This document shows, piece after piece, positions 7,533-14,865 of a DNA stretch of 39,174 bases (positions are counted from its first letter, which is position 1; every line of letters starts with the position of its first letter). Made by a program: the position numbers and the translations under genes. The stretch is from contig JBBSMX010000024.1 in the NCBI GenBank assembly GCA_038232935.1, positions 1 to 39,174 of the forward strand, in the 5' to 3' direction. This DNA is from JBBSMX01 sp038232935 (GTDB taxonomy: Bacteria > Bacteroidota > Rhodothermia > Rhodothermales > JANQRZ01). Under the pieces are notes generated by a model, which ran no database searches, had not been told where the DNA came from, and saw only the letters and a program-made list of their open reading frames with translations.

Positions 7533-9944
7533 TCACTTCACCTTCGGCTCGGTCGGGTAAACTGACGCGCCGTAGGCCTGCCCTTCGCCCTGCGGGAGCG
7601 GCCCGCCGTCGCCGGCCGGAGCGCCATCGCCCGCCGCCGCTTCGAGCGTGTGGACCGCGTTCTTCATGTACTCCTCGAGTGTGAAGGAATCGACCTGAAT
7701 GGCATCCAAGCGAGCGGCCTGGGCGCGGGCGAGGGTCTCAGCTTCTTCGTGGGTGATGATGCCTTTCTCCGCCGCCATCTGCACGAGCTCCTTACCACGG
7801 ATGCGCGGGAGCTGCCGGGCCTTGATCGCCTCTTTCATCTTCCGCTCCACGGGTTCCGCCGCGTGGACGAGCCGGAGCGCGTGCTCCAGCCGACCGAGCG
7901 CGTCGTTCGGATCGTCGGAAACGAACAGGCCTTCGGTGTGGCGGTCGCGCTGCGGGCCGGGCACTTGCATGGCCTGCGCCACCTGGTGGCTGAGGCGATC
8001 GCTCGGACCCGTCGAGAGCGGGTTGGTCCGGCTCCAGAGGGCGACGGGGCCGCGGAGGACGGCGCCGAGGACCGGCACGTCGAGATTCTCGTAGAGCCCG
8101 TCGAAGGCGTGCTGGATCTGGAGGAGGCCGTATTCCATCGCCCAGCGCATGAACGGCTCGTCCTCTTTCAGACGGCCCTCGTTCTCAAAGCGGGCGAGGA
8201 CGGCGTTGCCGAGGTACATCCACGAGAGGATGTCGGCGAACCGGCCCGTGATCTTCTCCTTCCGCTTGAGGTCGCCGCCGAGCGAGCCCATCGCAACGTC
8301 GGCGAGGAAGGCAAAGGACGCGCTGGTCCACGCGAGCTTGCGGTAGTACTCGGCGGCCGGGCCGCTCACCGGCGCCTTGGCGAGGTAGCCCCGCGAGAGC
8401 GACAGGTAAAGCGCGCGGATATTGTTGCGGCCGATGTGGGCGAGGTGCCCCCAGAAGGCCCGGTCGAAGCTGTTCAGGTCGTCGTTCTCGAGAGCTTCGA
8501 TCTCTTTGAGCGCGTACGGGTGGCAGCGGATCGCGCCCTGCCCGAACACCATTAGCGTCCGCGTGAGGATGTTGGCCCCCTCGACCGTGATGGACACCGG
8601 GACGCCGATGTAGCCCGAGGCGAGCGTGTTGCGCGGCCCCTGCGAGATCGCGTTGCCGCCGAGGATATCCATTCCGTCGTTGATGGCCTTACGGAACAGC
8701 TCGGTCGTGTTGTACTTCATGATCGCCGTGACGACAGCCGGCTTCGCACCTTTGTCGAGCCCGCCGTTCGTGTAGCGGCGCGCGGCCTCCATGAGGTAGG
8801 TGTAGCCGCCGATGCGGGCGAGCGGCTCTTCGATCCCCTCGAACTTCCCGATGGGCAGGCCGAACTGTTGGCGGATCGCGGCGTGCGCGCTTGCGACACG
8901 GTATACGTGCTTCGCGCCGCCCGTCGCGGAAGCGGGAAGCGAGATGCCGCGCCCAGCGGCGAGGCTCTCCATCAGCATCCGCCAGCCTATGCCGGCTCCT
9001 GCTGCCCCACCGATCACGGCGTCTTCGAGCGGGAGCACAACGTCGTGGCCCTCCGTCGGGCAGTTGTAGAACGGGACGCCCATCGGGTCGTGCCGCTGTC
9101 CGAGTTCGACGCCCTTGGTGTCGGTCGGAATGAGGGCGCAAGTGATGCCGAGGTGCTTGCCCTTGCCGAGCAGGTTCTCGGGGTCTTCGAGCTTGAACGC
9201 GAGACCGAGCACGGTCGCGACCGCCGCGAGCGTGATGTACCGCTTCTGCCAGTTGAGGCGAACGTAGAGCTTCCCGTCGTCGCCGCGGAAGACGACGCCG
9301 TTGGACGTAATCCCGCCCGCATCGCTGCCGGCCTGCGGCTCGGTGAGCGCGAACGCCGGGAGATCCTCACCCGTCGCGAGACGCGGGAGGTAGTGGTCCT
9401 TCTGCGCTTGCGTCCCGTAGTGGATGAGCAACTCGGCCGGGCCGAGCGAGTTCGGCACCATCACCGTGATGCCGAGCACTTGGCTCCGGGACGACAGCTT
9501 CGCCACGACGGCCGAGTTCGCCGACGCGCTGAAGCCCAACCCGCCGTAGGCCTCGGGGATGATGAGGCCGAAGAACTTCTCCTTCCGGAGCAACGCCCAC
9601 ACCTCCTCGGGCAGATCTTTCTGCTGTTGAACCTCCCAATCATTGGTCATGGCGCATACCTCCTCGACCGGCCCGTCGAGGAACGCCTGCTCCTCGCTCG
9701 TGAGGCCGGGATACGCTTCGCGGAGGAGCTGTTTGAAGTCGGGCTTGCCGGAGAACAGCTCACCGTCCACCCAGACCGTGCCGGCCTCGATCGCGGTCTT
9801 CTCCGTCTCGGAGATCTGAGGGAGGAAGCCGAGCGCTTTCATCCCCTGCATGACGCCTTTGGACAGGGTGTTGCGGCGAATGGGCGGCACGCCGAAGAGG
9901 GCGGCAACGGTGCCGGCACCGAGAAGGGCTGTGCGGAGCTTCAT
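7533..9944 (-). CDS. fadE: Long-chain acyl-CoA dehydrogenase, FadE type
   Basis: 803 residues, close to the 814 of E. coli FadE. An N-terminal hydrophobic segment (about 5-20) may anchor it to the membrane. The acyl-CoA dehydrogenase core carries LTEPQAGSDAGG (about 197-208), and the FadE signature VEGANILTRTLMVFGQGAIR lies at about 480-500, near-identical to the enterobacterial enzyme. After it comes the long helical C-terminal domain of FadE (DUF1974-like). It does the first, FAD-dependent step of beta-oxidation on long chains and passes electrons to ETF. Two copies of the palindrome shared with the tetR and beta-oxidation operon promoters lie 41-136 bases upstream. No Shine-Dalgarno sequence precedes the ATG. 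Confidence 0.95.
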   Translation of the reverse strand: MKLRTALLGAGTVAALFGVPPIRRNTLSKGVMQGMKALGFLPQISETEKTAIEAGTVWVDGELFSGKPDFKQLLREAYPGLTSEEQAFLDGPVEEVCAMTNDWEVQQQKDLPEEVWALLRKEKFFGLIIPEAYGGLGFSASANSAVVAKLSSRSQVLGITVMVPNSLGPAELLIHYGTQAQKDHYLPRLATGEDLPAFALTEPQAGSDAGGITSNGVVFRGDDGKLYVRLNWQKRYITLAAVATVLGLAFKLEDPENLLGKGKHLGITCALIPTDTKGVELGQRHDPMGVPFYNCPTEGHDVVLPLEDAVIGGAAGAGIGWRMLMESLAAGRGISLPASATGGAKHVYRVASAHAAIRQQFGLPIGKFEGIEEPLARIGGYTYLMEAARRYTNGGLDKGAKPAVVTAIMKYNTTELFRKAINDGMDILGGNAISQGPRNTLASGYIGVPVSITVEGANILTRTLMVFGQGAIRCHPYALKEIEALENDDLNSFDRAFWGHLAHIGRNNIRALYLSLSRGYLAKAPVSGPAAEYYRKLAWTSASFAFLADVAMGSLGGDLKRKEKITGRFADILSWMYLGNAVLARFENEGRLKEDEPFMRWAMEYGLLQIQHAFDGLYENLDVPVLGAVLRGPVALWSRTNPLSTGPSDRLSHQVAQAMQVPGPQRDRHTEGLFVSDDPNDALGRLEHALRLVHAAEPVERKMKEAIKARQLPRIRGKELVQMAAEKGIITHEEAETLARAQAARLDAIQVDSFTLEEYMKNAVHTLEAAAGDGAPAGDGGPLPQGEGQAYGASVYPTEPKVK

Positions 9945-9984
9945 GGGAGTTCGGATTAGTTGGGCGAGTGCGAGAGGCAGCGCG

Positions 9985-10001
9985 GGTTTACAGCGTTAAC
10001 C
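9985..10001. promoter_or_regulatory. Candidate TetR (fatty-acid) operator, fadE proximal
   Basis: GGTTTACAGCGTTAACC is a 17-base dyad with one arm mismatch, about 41 bases upstream of the fadE start. It shares the core TTWACA-SY-GTTAR with sites at 10064, 20093 and 22796. Confidence 0.65.
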
Positions 10002-10063
10002 AACTCGTTCAAAAGAGACGCCTCGGGAGACCTTCGGAATCCGGAAGCGCGTCGGTGACGATA

Positions 10064-10080
10064 GGTTAACAGTGTAAACC
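10064..10080. promoter_or_regulatory. Candidate TetR (fatty-acid) operator, fadE distal
   Basis: On the minus strand it reads GGTTTACACTGTTAACC, differing from the proximal site at only two central bases. The two centres are 79 bases apart. A possible promoter, TTGCGC-16 bases-TACACT, on the minus strand would have its -10 inside this dyad. The rest of 9945-10211 shows no gene. Confidence 0.65.
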
Positions 10081-10136
10081 ATTTTAAGATCCGCGCAAGG
10101 CTCAAGAAGTATCGCCGGGCCGAGCCCACAACTGTA

Positions 10137-10172
10137 GAGGCCCGGCCACGAAGGTGTTTGCTGCCGGGCCTC
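10137..10172 (-). terminator. Terminator-like hairpin after the PRC-barrel gene
   Basis: GAGGCCCGGC at 10137-10146 pairs perfectly with GCCGGGCCTC at 10163-10172 (10 bp, 16-base loop). It lies 40 bases past the stop of the PRC gene. The bases after the stem on the minus strand are not a run of T, so efficiency is uncertain. The AGGCCCGGC stem is also used in the terminator at 11715-11752. Confidence 0.55.
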
Positions 10173-10211
10173 TCGCGGAATCGCAGCTGAGCGCACTCGG
10201 CGCGGCATCTC

Positions 10212-10874
10212 CTACCGTACCCCGCGCGCCCTATCGAACGCGTGCCGGACGGCATCCTTCACATCATTCCAGATGTGGGAGTCCGACATCGGATAGCCGT
10301 GGCGGCGGTAGTAGAGCTGGCGGAGATCGGATTCGGAGGCGGCATAGTCCCGCTCGTCGAACCGCTCGTCGTACGCCATGTCGTAGCCAAACCGGTAGGC
10401 GGGATCGTAGTCGCCGTAGTGCCGATCAAGATCGCCGAACGTCGAGTCATAGTGACGCCGGAAATCGTCTTCGTAGTCGGCGTACTCAGCGTTCCGGCCT
10501 TCTCTAGCGGGTCCTTCGCCGACAGGCTTGCGCGCTGGAGGTGCGGCCAGATGCGCTCCGTCGATGGGCGCCCGGACCTCGCGCCGACGGACGCGCCGGT
10601 CGTACTCCGCACGCGGTCGGATGCCTTCTCCCACCACCTGCGCCAGCGCATCGACGTACACGACGCCGTCGGCGATGCGGATGTCGGAGGCCGGGTAGGC
10701 AACGCCATCGTCGAGCACGATGGTATCTACCATCTCAGTCTCGGTGTCGATCACCATATTTTCGACGCGGCCAAGCGGGTTGCCGGCCTGATCCACGGCG
10801 TCCCAGCCTCGGATGTCTTGGTCACTGTCGGCGAGGTGCCACTCGTCGGAGTCGGAGAGATATACGTGTGCCAT
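10212..10874 (-). CDS. PRC-barrel protein with C-terminal Tyr-rich module (copy B)
   Basis: 220 residues. Residues about 12-85 form a PRC-barrel (DIRGWDAVDQAGNPLGRVENMVIDTE, then DDGVAYPASDIRIADGVVYV), a beta-barrel found in RNA-processing, photosynthetic and stress proteins. A charged linker follows, and from about 140 a module with FRRHYDSTF, YDPAYRFGYDMAYDER and WNDVKDAVRHAFDRAR. The same module ends the proteins at 11777-12850 and 13515-14090. It is second in a two-gene operon, 45 bases after the small membrane protein, and ends before a hairpin. No enzymatic residues are visible. A role in general or desiccation-type stress is an inference from the DUF2382 neighbours. Confidence 0.75.
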   Translation of the reverse strand: MAHVYLSDSDEWHLADSDQDIRGWDAVDQAGNPLGRVENMVIDTETEMVDTIVLDDGVAYPASDIRIADGVVYVDALAQVVGEGIRPRAEYDRRVRRREVRAPIDGAHLAAPPARKPVGEGPAREGRNAEYADYEDDFRRHYDSTFGDLDRHYGDYDPAYRFGYDMAYDERFDERDYAASESDLRQLYYRRHGYPMSDSHIWNDVKDAVRHAFDRARGVR

Positions 10875-10919
10875 GATAGGAGAGGATTTGAAGTGAGACG
10901 GGAGACAGGGAACCGGCGG

Positions 10920-11492
10920 CTAGCGTTGGGACACGGAGTCCGCACGAGCCATGACGACACGGTCGGCGCGCACGTAAAGACCGCCGCGCATCAGACGGTC
11001 ACGATCTGCCCGAGGGACCTGGGAGATGCCACGCGCCGTGCTGTCGAAGCGCGCGACCGTGCCCATCACATCGACGGTGTCGCCTGCTTTTAGGCGGGCC
11101 GCGTCCACCTCATTTCGGAGCACGAGCACGGAACGCTGTCCCGGCGTAGCCTGCGCGGTCTGGTCGATGAAGAAGGCGGAATCCCCGGCAGCAGATGCTA
11201 CGCGCACATTCCGGAGGTTTACGTCCCGGCCGACACGCGGCGAAACCGCCGTCGTATCCCTCAGCATCGCGAGTTCTGTAATCGGCTCCGCCATCGGCCG
11301 CGAGTCGACGCCACCGGGATTGCGTTGGGCGACGAGGGTTGTATCGGCCCCGCCACTTGCCACGTCGCGCGTGTCGTCGTTGAGGGCAAAAACCAATACG
11401 CCGATGCCGACGACGGCCAGGAGACCGAGGAGCCACGTCCACCACGGAACGCCGCCGCCGGTCGTGTTGCGTTCGACAGGAATGTTAGCCAT
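10920..11492 (-). CDS. Membrane-anchored small protein with likely OB-fold domain (copy B)
   Basis: 190 residues. It starts with MANIPVERN and a WWTW motif leading into one membrane segment (about 16-37), with the rest predicted outside the cytoplasm. The C-terminal half (about 85-185) has the pattern VGRDVNLRNVRVASAAGDSAFFI, then LKAGDTVDVMGTV, typical of short beta-barrel OB-fold domains. It is a clear paralogue of the protein at 14094-14675, with the same start, membrane segment and domain. The start is supported by GGAGG six bases before the ATG, unusual in a window where most genes lack such a site, and the leader CACATCTGGAGG is shared with the paralogue. Function is unknown. Confidence 0.75.
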   Translation of the reverse strand: MANIPVERNTTGGGVPWWTWLLGLLAVVGIGVLVFALNDDTRDVASGGADTTLVAQRNPGGVDSRPMAEPITELAMLRDTTAVSPRVGRDVNLRNVRVASAAGDSAFFIDQTAQATPGQRSVLVLRNEVDAARLKAGDTVDVMGTVARFDSTARGISQVPRADRDRLMRGGLYVRADRVVMARADSVSQR

Positions 11493-11582
11493 GATAACCT
11501 CCAGATGTGCGTAATGAGGGAGACCTGCTGCAGCAGTGAGAAGCGAGGCAGAAGGGGATTGGAGCTATCTAACCTCTTTCTG

Positions 11583-11595
11583 TGGAGAACGGTTC
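11583..11595 (-). promoter_or_regulatory. Conserved upstream element of the copy-B stress operon
   Basis: On the minus strand GAACCGTTCTCCA lies about 90 bases before the start of the 11492 gene. The paralogous operon has GAACAGATTCTCTA about 100 bases before its start. The shared GAAC-x-G-TTCTC outline could be a promoter element for an alternative sigma factor. This rests on two occurrences only. Confidence 0.3.
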
Positions 11596-11616
11596 TGATC
11601 CGATTCGGCACTCCAC

Positions 11617-11646
11617 AAAAAAGGGCAGCCCCTTATGGACCTGCCC
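11617..11646 (-). terminator. Intrinsic terminator (second of a tandem pair)
   Basis: On the minus strand GGGCAG pairs with CTGCCC around a 12-base loop and is followed directly by TTTTTT. It lies downstream of the terminator at 11715-11752 and upstream of the copy-B operon, isolating the two operons. Confidence 0.75.
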
Positions 11647-11714
11647 CGGTAAAAGTGGTCGTGGTCTTAGCGTTGGAGGTTCTCGAACACACTCGCCGCG
11701 TTCGGACCCTACCT

Positions 11715-11752
11715 AAAAAGGCCCGGCAACGAATGCGTTCGTTGCCGGGCCT
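11715..11752 (-). terminator. Intrinsic terminator of the copy-A stress operon
   Basis: A 15-bp perfect stem (AGGCCCGGCAACGAA at 11719-11733 with its complement at 11738-11752), a 4-base loop and a TTTTT tail on the minus strand. It lies 25 bases after the stop of the DUF2382 gene. Confidence 0.93.
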
Positions 11753-11776
11753 CTCACTGTTCGCAGTCGAGCTGCT

Positions 11777-12850
11777 TTAGAAGGCGCGTTTCACGCTGTT
11801 GTACGCGTGACGGACGGCGTCCTTCGTCTCGTCCCACAGGCCTTCGTCGTGGCGATTGACGTAATCCCTATGGAGGTCCGACTCGACCTCGTTGTAGTCT
11901 CGGCCGCGGTAGCGCGTGTCGTTTGCCATGTCGTAGCCATAGCGGTAGGCCGGCTCGTAGGTGTCGTAGTCGTAGTCCGTCGATGCGTAGGCCGTGTCGT
12001 AGTGCTCGCGGAACTTCGGTGCGAAGGTCTCCCACTCGACACCACTCGCGACCGCCTCTTGGCCTGCGGTCTCTTCGACTTCGACGCGTGTCTTCCGCAC
12101 TTCGCCGCCCACTTTCTCTTCGCGGTAGTCGACGTCCTTGCCGACCGCCACTTCGCCCGTCACGCGGGTCTCCTTCTCGACGACGGCCTCTTCGGCACGC
12201 TCGGTGATCTCGACTTCGTCTTCGGTGAAGGCGTCGGCGAGGTCCTCGGCGGTCGCTTCGCGATCGACTGCGCGGCGGTCTACGTCGATGTGCTCTTCGC
12301 GGAGGCGGAGGGTCTCCTCCACCATGTCGGTGTCCACATACTTGTGGACGCGGACGCCGCCGCGAACGACTTCGCGCTTGCCGATCTTCAGTTTCTCCTC
12401 GATCTCCTTCATCCGCGCGACACCTTCGTCGGCGAAGCGCTCGCGCTCCTCGCGGATTTCCGTATCGCTGTACGGCTCGGCCTCTTCGTAGCGCTCGAAA
12501 CCTTCCTCGCGGTAGGAGGCAGCACGCTGCTCGTAGGGCACCGCGTTGTGCCGCGCCATGATATCGGCAGCGACTTGAGCGTCCTGGTCGTGTACACGAG
12601 CGATGACGAGCACGCCGCCCCGACGGACCGCTTCGGCGTAGAAGTCCGCTTCGTCGTCGGGGATGCCGTAGCCCTGGAGGGCGTCCGGTGTGGCCCCTTC
12701 CTTCGGGTCCACGTCGTAGTCGCCGAGCCCCCCGTCTTCGTAGGTCGTCGAGCGAAGATGGTCTTCGCCGAAGCCCTTCGCTTCCAGTTGCTCGACCACT
12801 TTCCGAGCGGTGGCACGGTCGTCGTAGAGTCCAACAATTGTCTTAGCCAT
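11777..12850 (-). CDS. YflT-like/DUF2382 (YsnF-AvaK type) stress protein with C-terminal Tyr-rich module
   Basis: 357 residues from the ATG at 12850, preceded by AGAGGAA. A further in-frame ATG at 12922 would add a basic stretch overlapping the upstream gene and is unlikely. Residues about 1-95 resemble the general stress protein 17M/YflT domain (TIVGLYDDRATARKVVEQLEAKGF). Residues about 150-270 are a DUF2382 domain of charged repeats (EEKLKIGKREVVRGGVRVHK, EEHIDVDRRAV). The last about 80 residues are the module FREHYDTAY, YEPAYRYGYDMAND, WDETKDAVRHAYNSVKRAF. DUF2382 proteins are linked to general stress in cyanobacteria, actinobacteria and deinococci, but their biochemistry is unknown. It is the last gene of a four-gene operon, 68 bases after the previous one. 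Confidence 0.82.
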   Translation of the reverse strand: MAKTIVGLYDDRATARKVVEQLEAKGFGEDHLRSTTYEDGGLGDYDVDPKEGATPDALQGYGIPDDEADFYAEAVRRGGVLVIARVHDQDAQVAADIMARHNAVPYEQRAASYREEGFERYEEAEPYSDTEIREERERFADEGVARMKEIEEKLKIGKREVVRGGVRVHKYVDTDMVEETLRLREEHIDVDRRAVDREATAEDLADAFTEDEVEITERAEEAVVEKETRVTGEVAVGKDVDYREEKVGGEVRKTRVEVEETAGQEAVASGVEWETFAPKFREHYDTAYASTDYDYDTYEPAYRYGYDMANDTRYRGRDYNEVESDLHRDYVNRHDEGLWDETKDAVRHAYNSVKRAF

Positions 12851-12918
12851 GGTAATTCCTCTGATATGCGTTAGTGATAGGAGTAAAGAGCGCGCGGGGA
12901 GATGGGCGAGCGCCAGAT

Positions 12919-13518
12919 TCAAGGCTCGATACGGCTCTCTGGGGTGTCGTCGGTCGGTGCCAGACGTTCGACCTCGACGTGTTCTTTTCGCAACGCGATG
13001 CGCTGGGGTTCGCGCACCTCGGTCCGGCGTTTAGTTACGTGGAGCTCTTCTTTCAAGAGGAGGCGCTTCTCCACGACGAGCACCTCTTCCAGTACAGGGA
13101 TGATGGTGGTGTCACCTTCACGACGGACCCCGAGGGGTTCGTCAACGTAGCGACCGACCGGCACCCGCTGGATCTCGACATCCTCACGAAGCAGGGGTTC
13201 ATCAACCATCTCTTCGTGGGTCTCGACGAGCTTTTTGATACGGACGCGGCCCGTCTCGCGAACCCTTTTACTGACGTTCAGCCGCTCCTCCAGAATCGGG
13301 ATGCGGACCGTCTCCCCTGTCACCGTCAAGCTGCTGAAGGCGACGGGGAAGTAGTACGTGCCGTCGTCGTGCCGTTCGAGGAGGGAGGGATCGATCTCCA
13401 TCCGCTCCCCGGAGTCCAGCCGCAGCGTCACACGCCCGGCGGAGCCGGCGGCCGGGGCGGACCCGAGGGTAGCCTCGCGCCCGTCCACGTCCGTTACGGT
13501 GAGCAGAGATGCGTTCAC
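12919..13518 (-). CDS. DUF2382 domain protein (YsnF/AvaK type)
   Basis: 199 residues. The N-terminal part (about 5-60) looks like a PRC-barrel-like or small beta domain (LTVTDVDGREATLGSA, then LDSGERMEIDPSLLERHDDG). Residues about 65-190 are a two-repeat DUF2382 domain (VRIPILEERLNVSKRV, TTIIPVLEEVLVVEKRLLL), highly charged. The start is GTG at 13518, overlapping the stop of the PRC gene as GTGA, so it is translationally coupled. Unlike its neighbours it has no Tyr-rich module. Function is unknown; stress protection is inferred from family and context. Confidence 0.8.
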   Translation of the reverse strand: MNASLLTVTDVDGREATLGSAPAAGSAGRVTLRLDSGERMEIDPSLLERHDDGTYYFPVAFSSLTVTGETVRIPILEERLNVSKRVRETGRVRIKKLVETHEEMVDEPLLREDVEIQRVPVGRYVDEPLGVRREGDTTIIPVLEEVLVVEKRLLLKEELHVTKRRTEVREPQRIALRKEHVEVERLAPTDDTPESRIEP

Positions 13519-14090
13519 GCGCGGTCCCCACGGGCACTAGCATAGCCGTAGCGAACGGCATCACGCACGTCGTCATAGCGGCTGTTCGGGTAACGCTTCG
13601 CGTAGCCACTTTCGAGATCGGGCTCGGCCTCGGTGTAGGGGAGGTCCCGGTACTTGTCATCGTAGGCCGTCTCGTAGCCGTAGCGATAGGCCGGCTCGTA
13701 CGTGTCGTACGTGTTGCCGGTGCCGGCATAAGCGGTCTTGTAGTGCGAGCGGAATTCGCCAGCATACTCGTCGTACGGCTCGGCCTCGACATTTTCGCGT
13801 TCGACTACGTGTCCGTAGTCATCGTACACGGTGACGGACTCGGTCACCTCGTCGGGGACCGCCGTCGTCAGGTAGACGACGCCGTCGCCGATGGAGATGT
13901 CGCGGGCGGGGTACTCGGTCCCGTCTTCGAGCACGATGGCATCGACACGCTTCTCGTCCGTGTTGACGATCATGTTGTCGACTTCGCCGACCTTGTTGCC
14001 ATCGGCATCGAGCGCGTCGAAGCCACGAACGTCTTGCTCGTCGAATTTCAGGCCCCAAGAACCTGTATTGGAAAGTTTTATTCTTGACAT
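13515..14090 (-). CDS. PRC-barrel protein with C-terminal Tyr-rich module (copy A)
   Basis: 191 residues. The PRC-barrel is at about 15-88 (DVRGFDALDADGNKVGEVDNMIVNTDEKRVDAIVLEDG in pattern, then YPARDISIGDGVVYL). A short linker leads to the Tyr-rich module from about 112 (FRSHYKTAY, YEPAYRYGYETAYDDKY, YDDVRDAVRYGYASARG). It is a paralogue of the protein at 10212-10874. The start lies 3 bases after the stop of the membrane protein gene, and its own stop overlaps the next GTG, so the three genes form a tight unit. Role unknown. Confidence 0.78.
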   Translation of the reverse strand: MSRIKLSNTGSWGLKFDEQDVRGFDALDADGNKVGEVDNMIVNTDEKRVDAIVLEDGTEYPARDISIGDGVVYLTTAVPDEVTESVTVYDDYGHVVERENVEAEPYDEYAGEFRSHYKTAYAGTGNTYDTYEPAYRYGYETAYDDKYRDLPYTEAEPDLESGYAKRYPNSRYDDVRDAVRYGYASARGDRA

Positions 14091-14093
14091 GTT

Positions 14094-14675
14094 TTAGTCT
14101 ACCTCCACTTGGTCTAGTTCAGCTTCTGAGATGTCCAGCCGTTGGGCGCGGATATAAATCGCATCATCCATCATGCGCTGCGATTCGTCACCGGTAATGC
14201 CCCACATGGCCGGGTCGGACTGGCCGAGACGTCGGACGGTCCCGTAAATGGTGAGCAACTGCCCCGCGTTCACGTCGTACCGCCCCTCGATCCCACTCGT
14301 ACCAGGGGTTCTCTCCTCGTCGAGTACGACGAAGAAGCGCCGGTCCACATCGCCCTCAACCGGACTAGCGTAGAAGGTGCTGTCGCCGACGACAGACGTA
14401 ACGCGCATGTTTTCGAACTCGACCTCACGGCCGACGTACGTCGTGGGGTTGTCGAGCAGCAGTGCCGCGCTCGTAAGGAGCCCCGTATTAGCATCCACGT
14501 CGTTCACGGCGGGCTCCTCCATGACTTCCACGTTTTCGCCCAAGTCATCGACCTCGTCTGGGTCGTCCATAAAAAGATCGGACAGAAACCAGATGAGAGC
14601 GATGGCGGCTAGTAATGCAAGGAGCCACGTCCACCACGGCGTTCCGCCTTTGCGTTCTATGGGAATGTTTGCCAC
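14094..14675 (-). CDS. Membrane-anchored small protein with likely OB-fold domain (copy A)
   Basis: 193 residues, with the start MANIPIERKGG and a WWTW motif before one membrane segment (about 14-36). An acidic linker follows, then a beta-rich domain (about 80-185) with VGREVEFENMRVTSVVGDSTFY and AGQLLTIYGTVRRLG, an OB-fold-like pattern. It begins with GTG, which GGAGG six bases upstream supports. It is the paralogue of the protein at 10920-11492 and the first gene of the four-gene stress operon. It may present a binding domain at the outer face of the inner membrane. No function can be assigned. Confidence 0.75.
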   Translation of the reverse strand: MANIPIERKGGTPWWTWLLALLAAIALIWFLSDLFMDDPDEVDDLGENVEVMEEPAVNDVDANTGLLTSAALLLDNPTTYVGREVEFENMRVTSVVGDSTFYASPVEGDVDRRFFVVLDEERTPGTSGIEGRYDVNAGQLLTIYGTVRRLGQSDPAMWGITGDESQRMMDDAIYIRAQRLDISEAELDQVEVD

Positions 14676-14776
14676 AGTTGCCTCCAGATGTGATGATGAA
14701 GAGATGAGACCGCTTTACAGAGAGATGAAGAGCGCAGAGCGTGAAGTGTGCTGACTATGTTTCTTATACGCAACGA

Positions 14777-14790
14777 TAGAGAATCTGTTC
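14777..14790 (-). promoter_or_regulatory. Conserved upstream element of the copy-A stress operon
   Basis: On the minus strand GAACAGATTCTCTA lies about 100 bases upstream of the GTG start and matches GAACCG-TTCTCCA at the copy-B operon. CGTATAA follows further downstream and could be a -10-like element. Weak evidence from two sites. Confidence 0.3.
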
Positions 14791-14812
14791 GGCATTCATC
14801 GGCATTCAACAG

Positions 14813-14839
14813 AAAAGGGGCGCCCTCGCGGACGCCCCC
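14813..14839 (-). terminator. Intrinsic terminator of the beta-oxidation operon
   Basis: GGGGCG (14817-14822) pairs with CGCCCC (14833-14838). On the minus strand the stem is followed by TTTTCTGTT. It lies 27 bases after the thiolase stop. Confidence 0.72.
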
Positions 14840-14865
14840 GTGTTTCTGTTCGGCAGTCTAGAGCG

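Noticed and set aside
11586..11596. AGAAC-G-GTTCT dyad as a LexA-like SOS box
   Set aside because: The spacing is too short for known LexA boxes and the paralogous site at 14777-14790 does not keep the dyad; only the shared upstream outline is reported.
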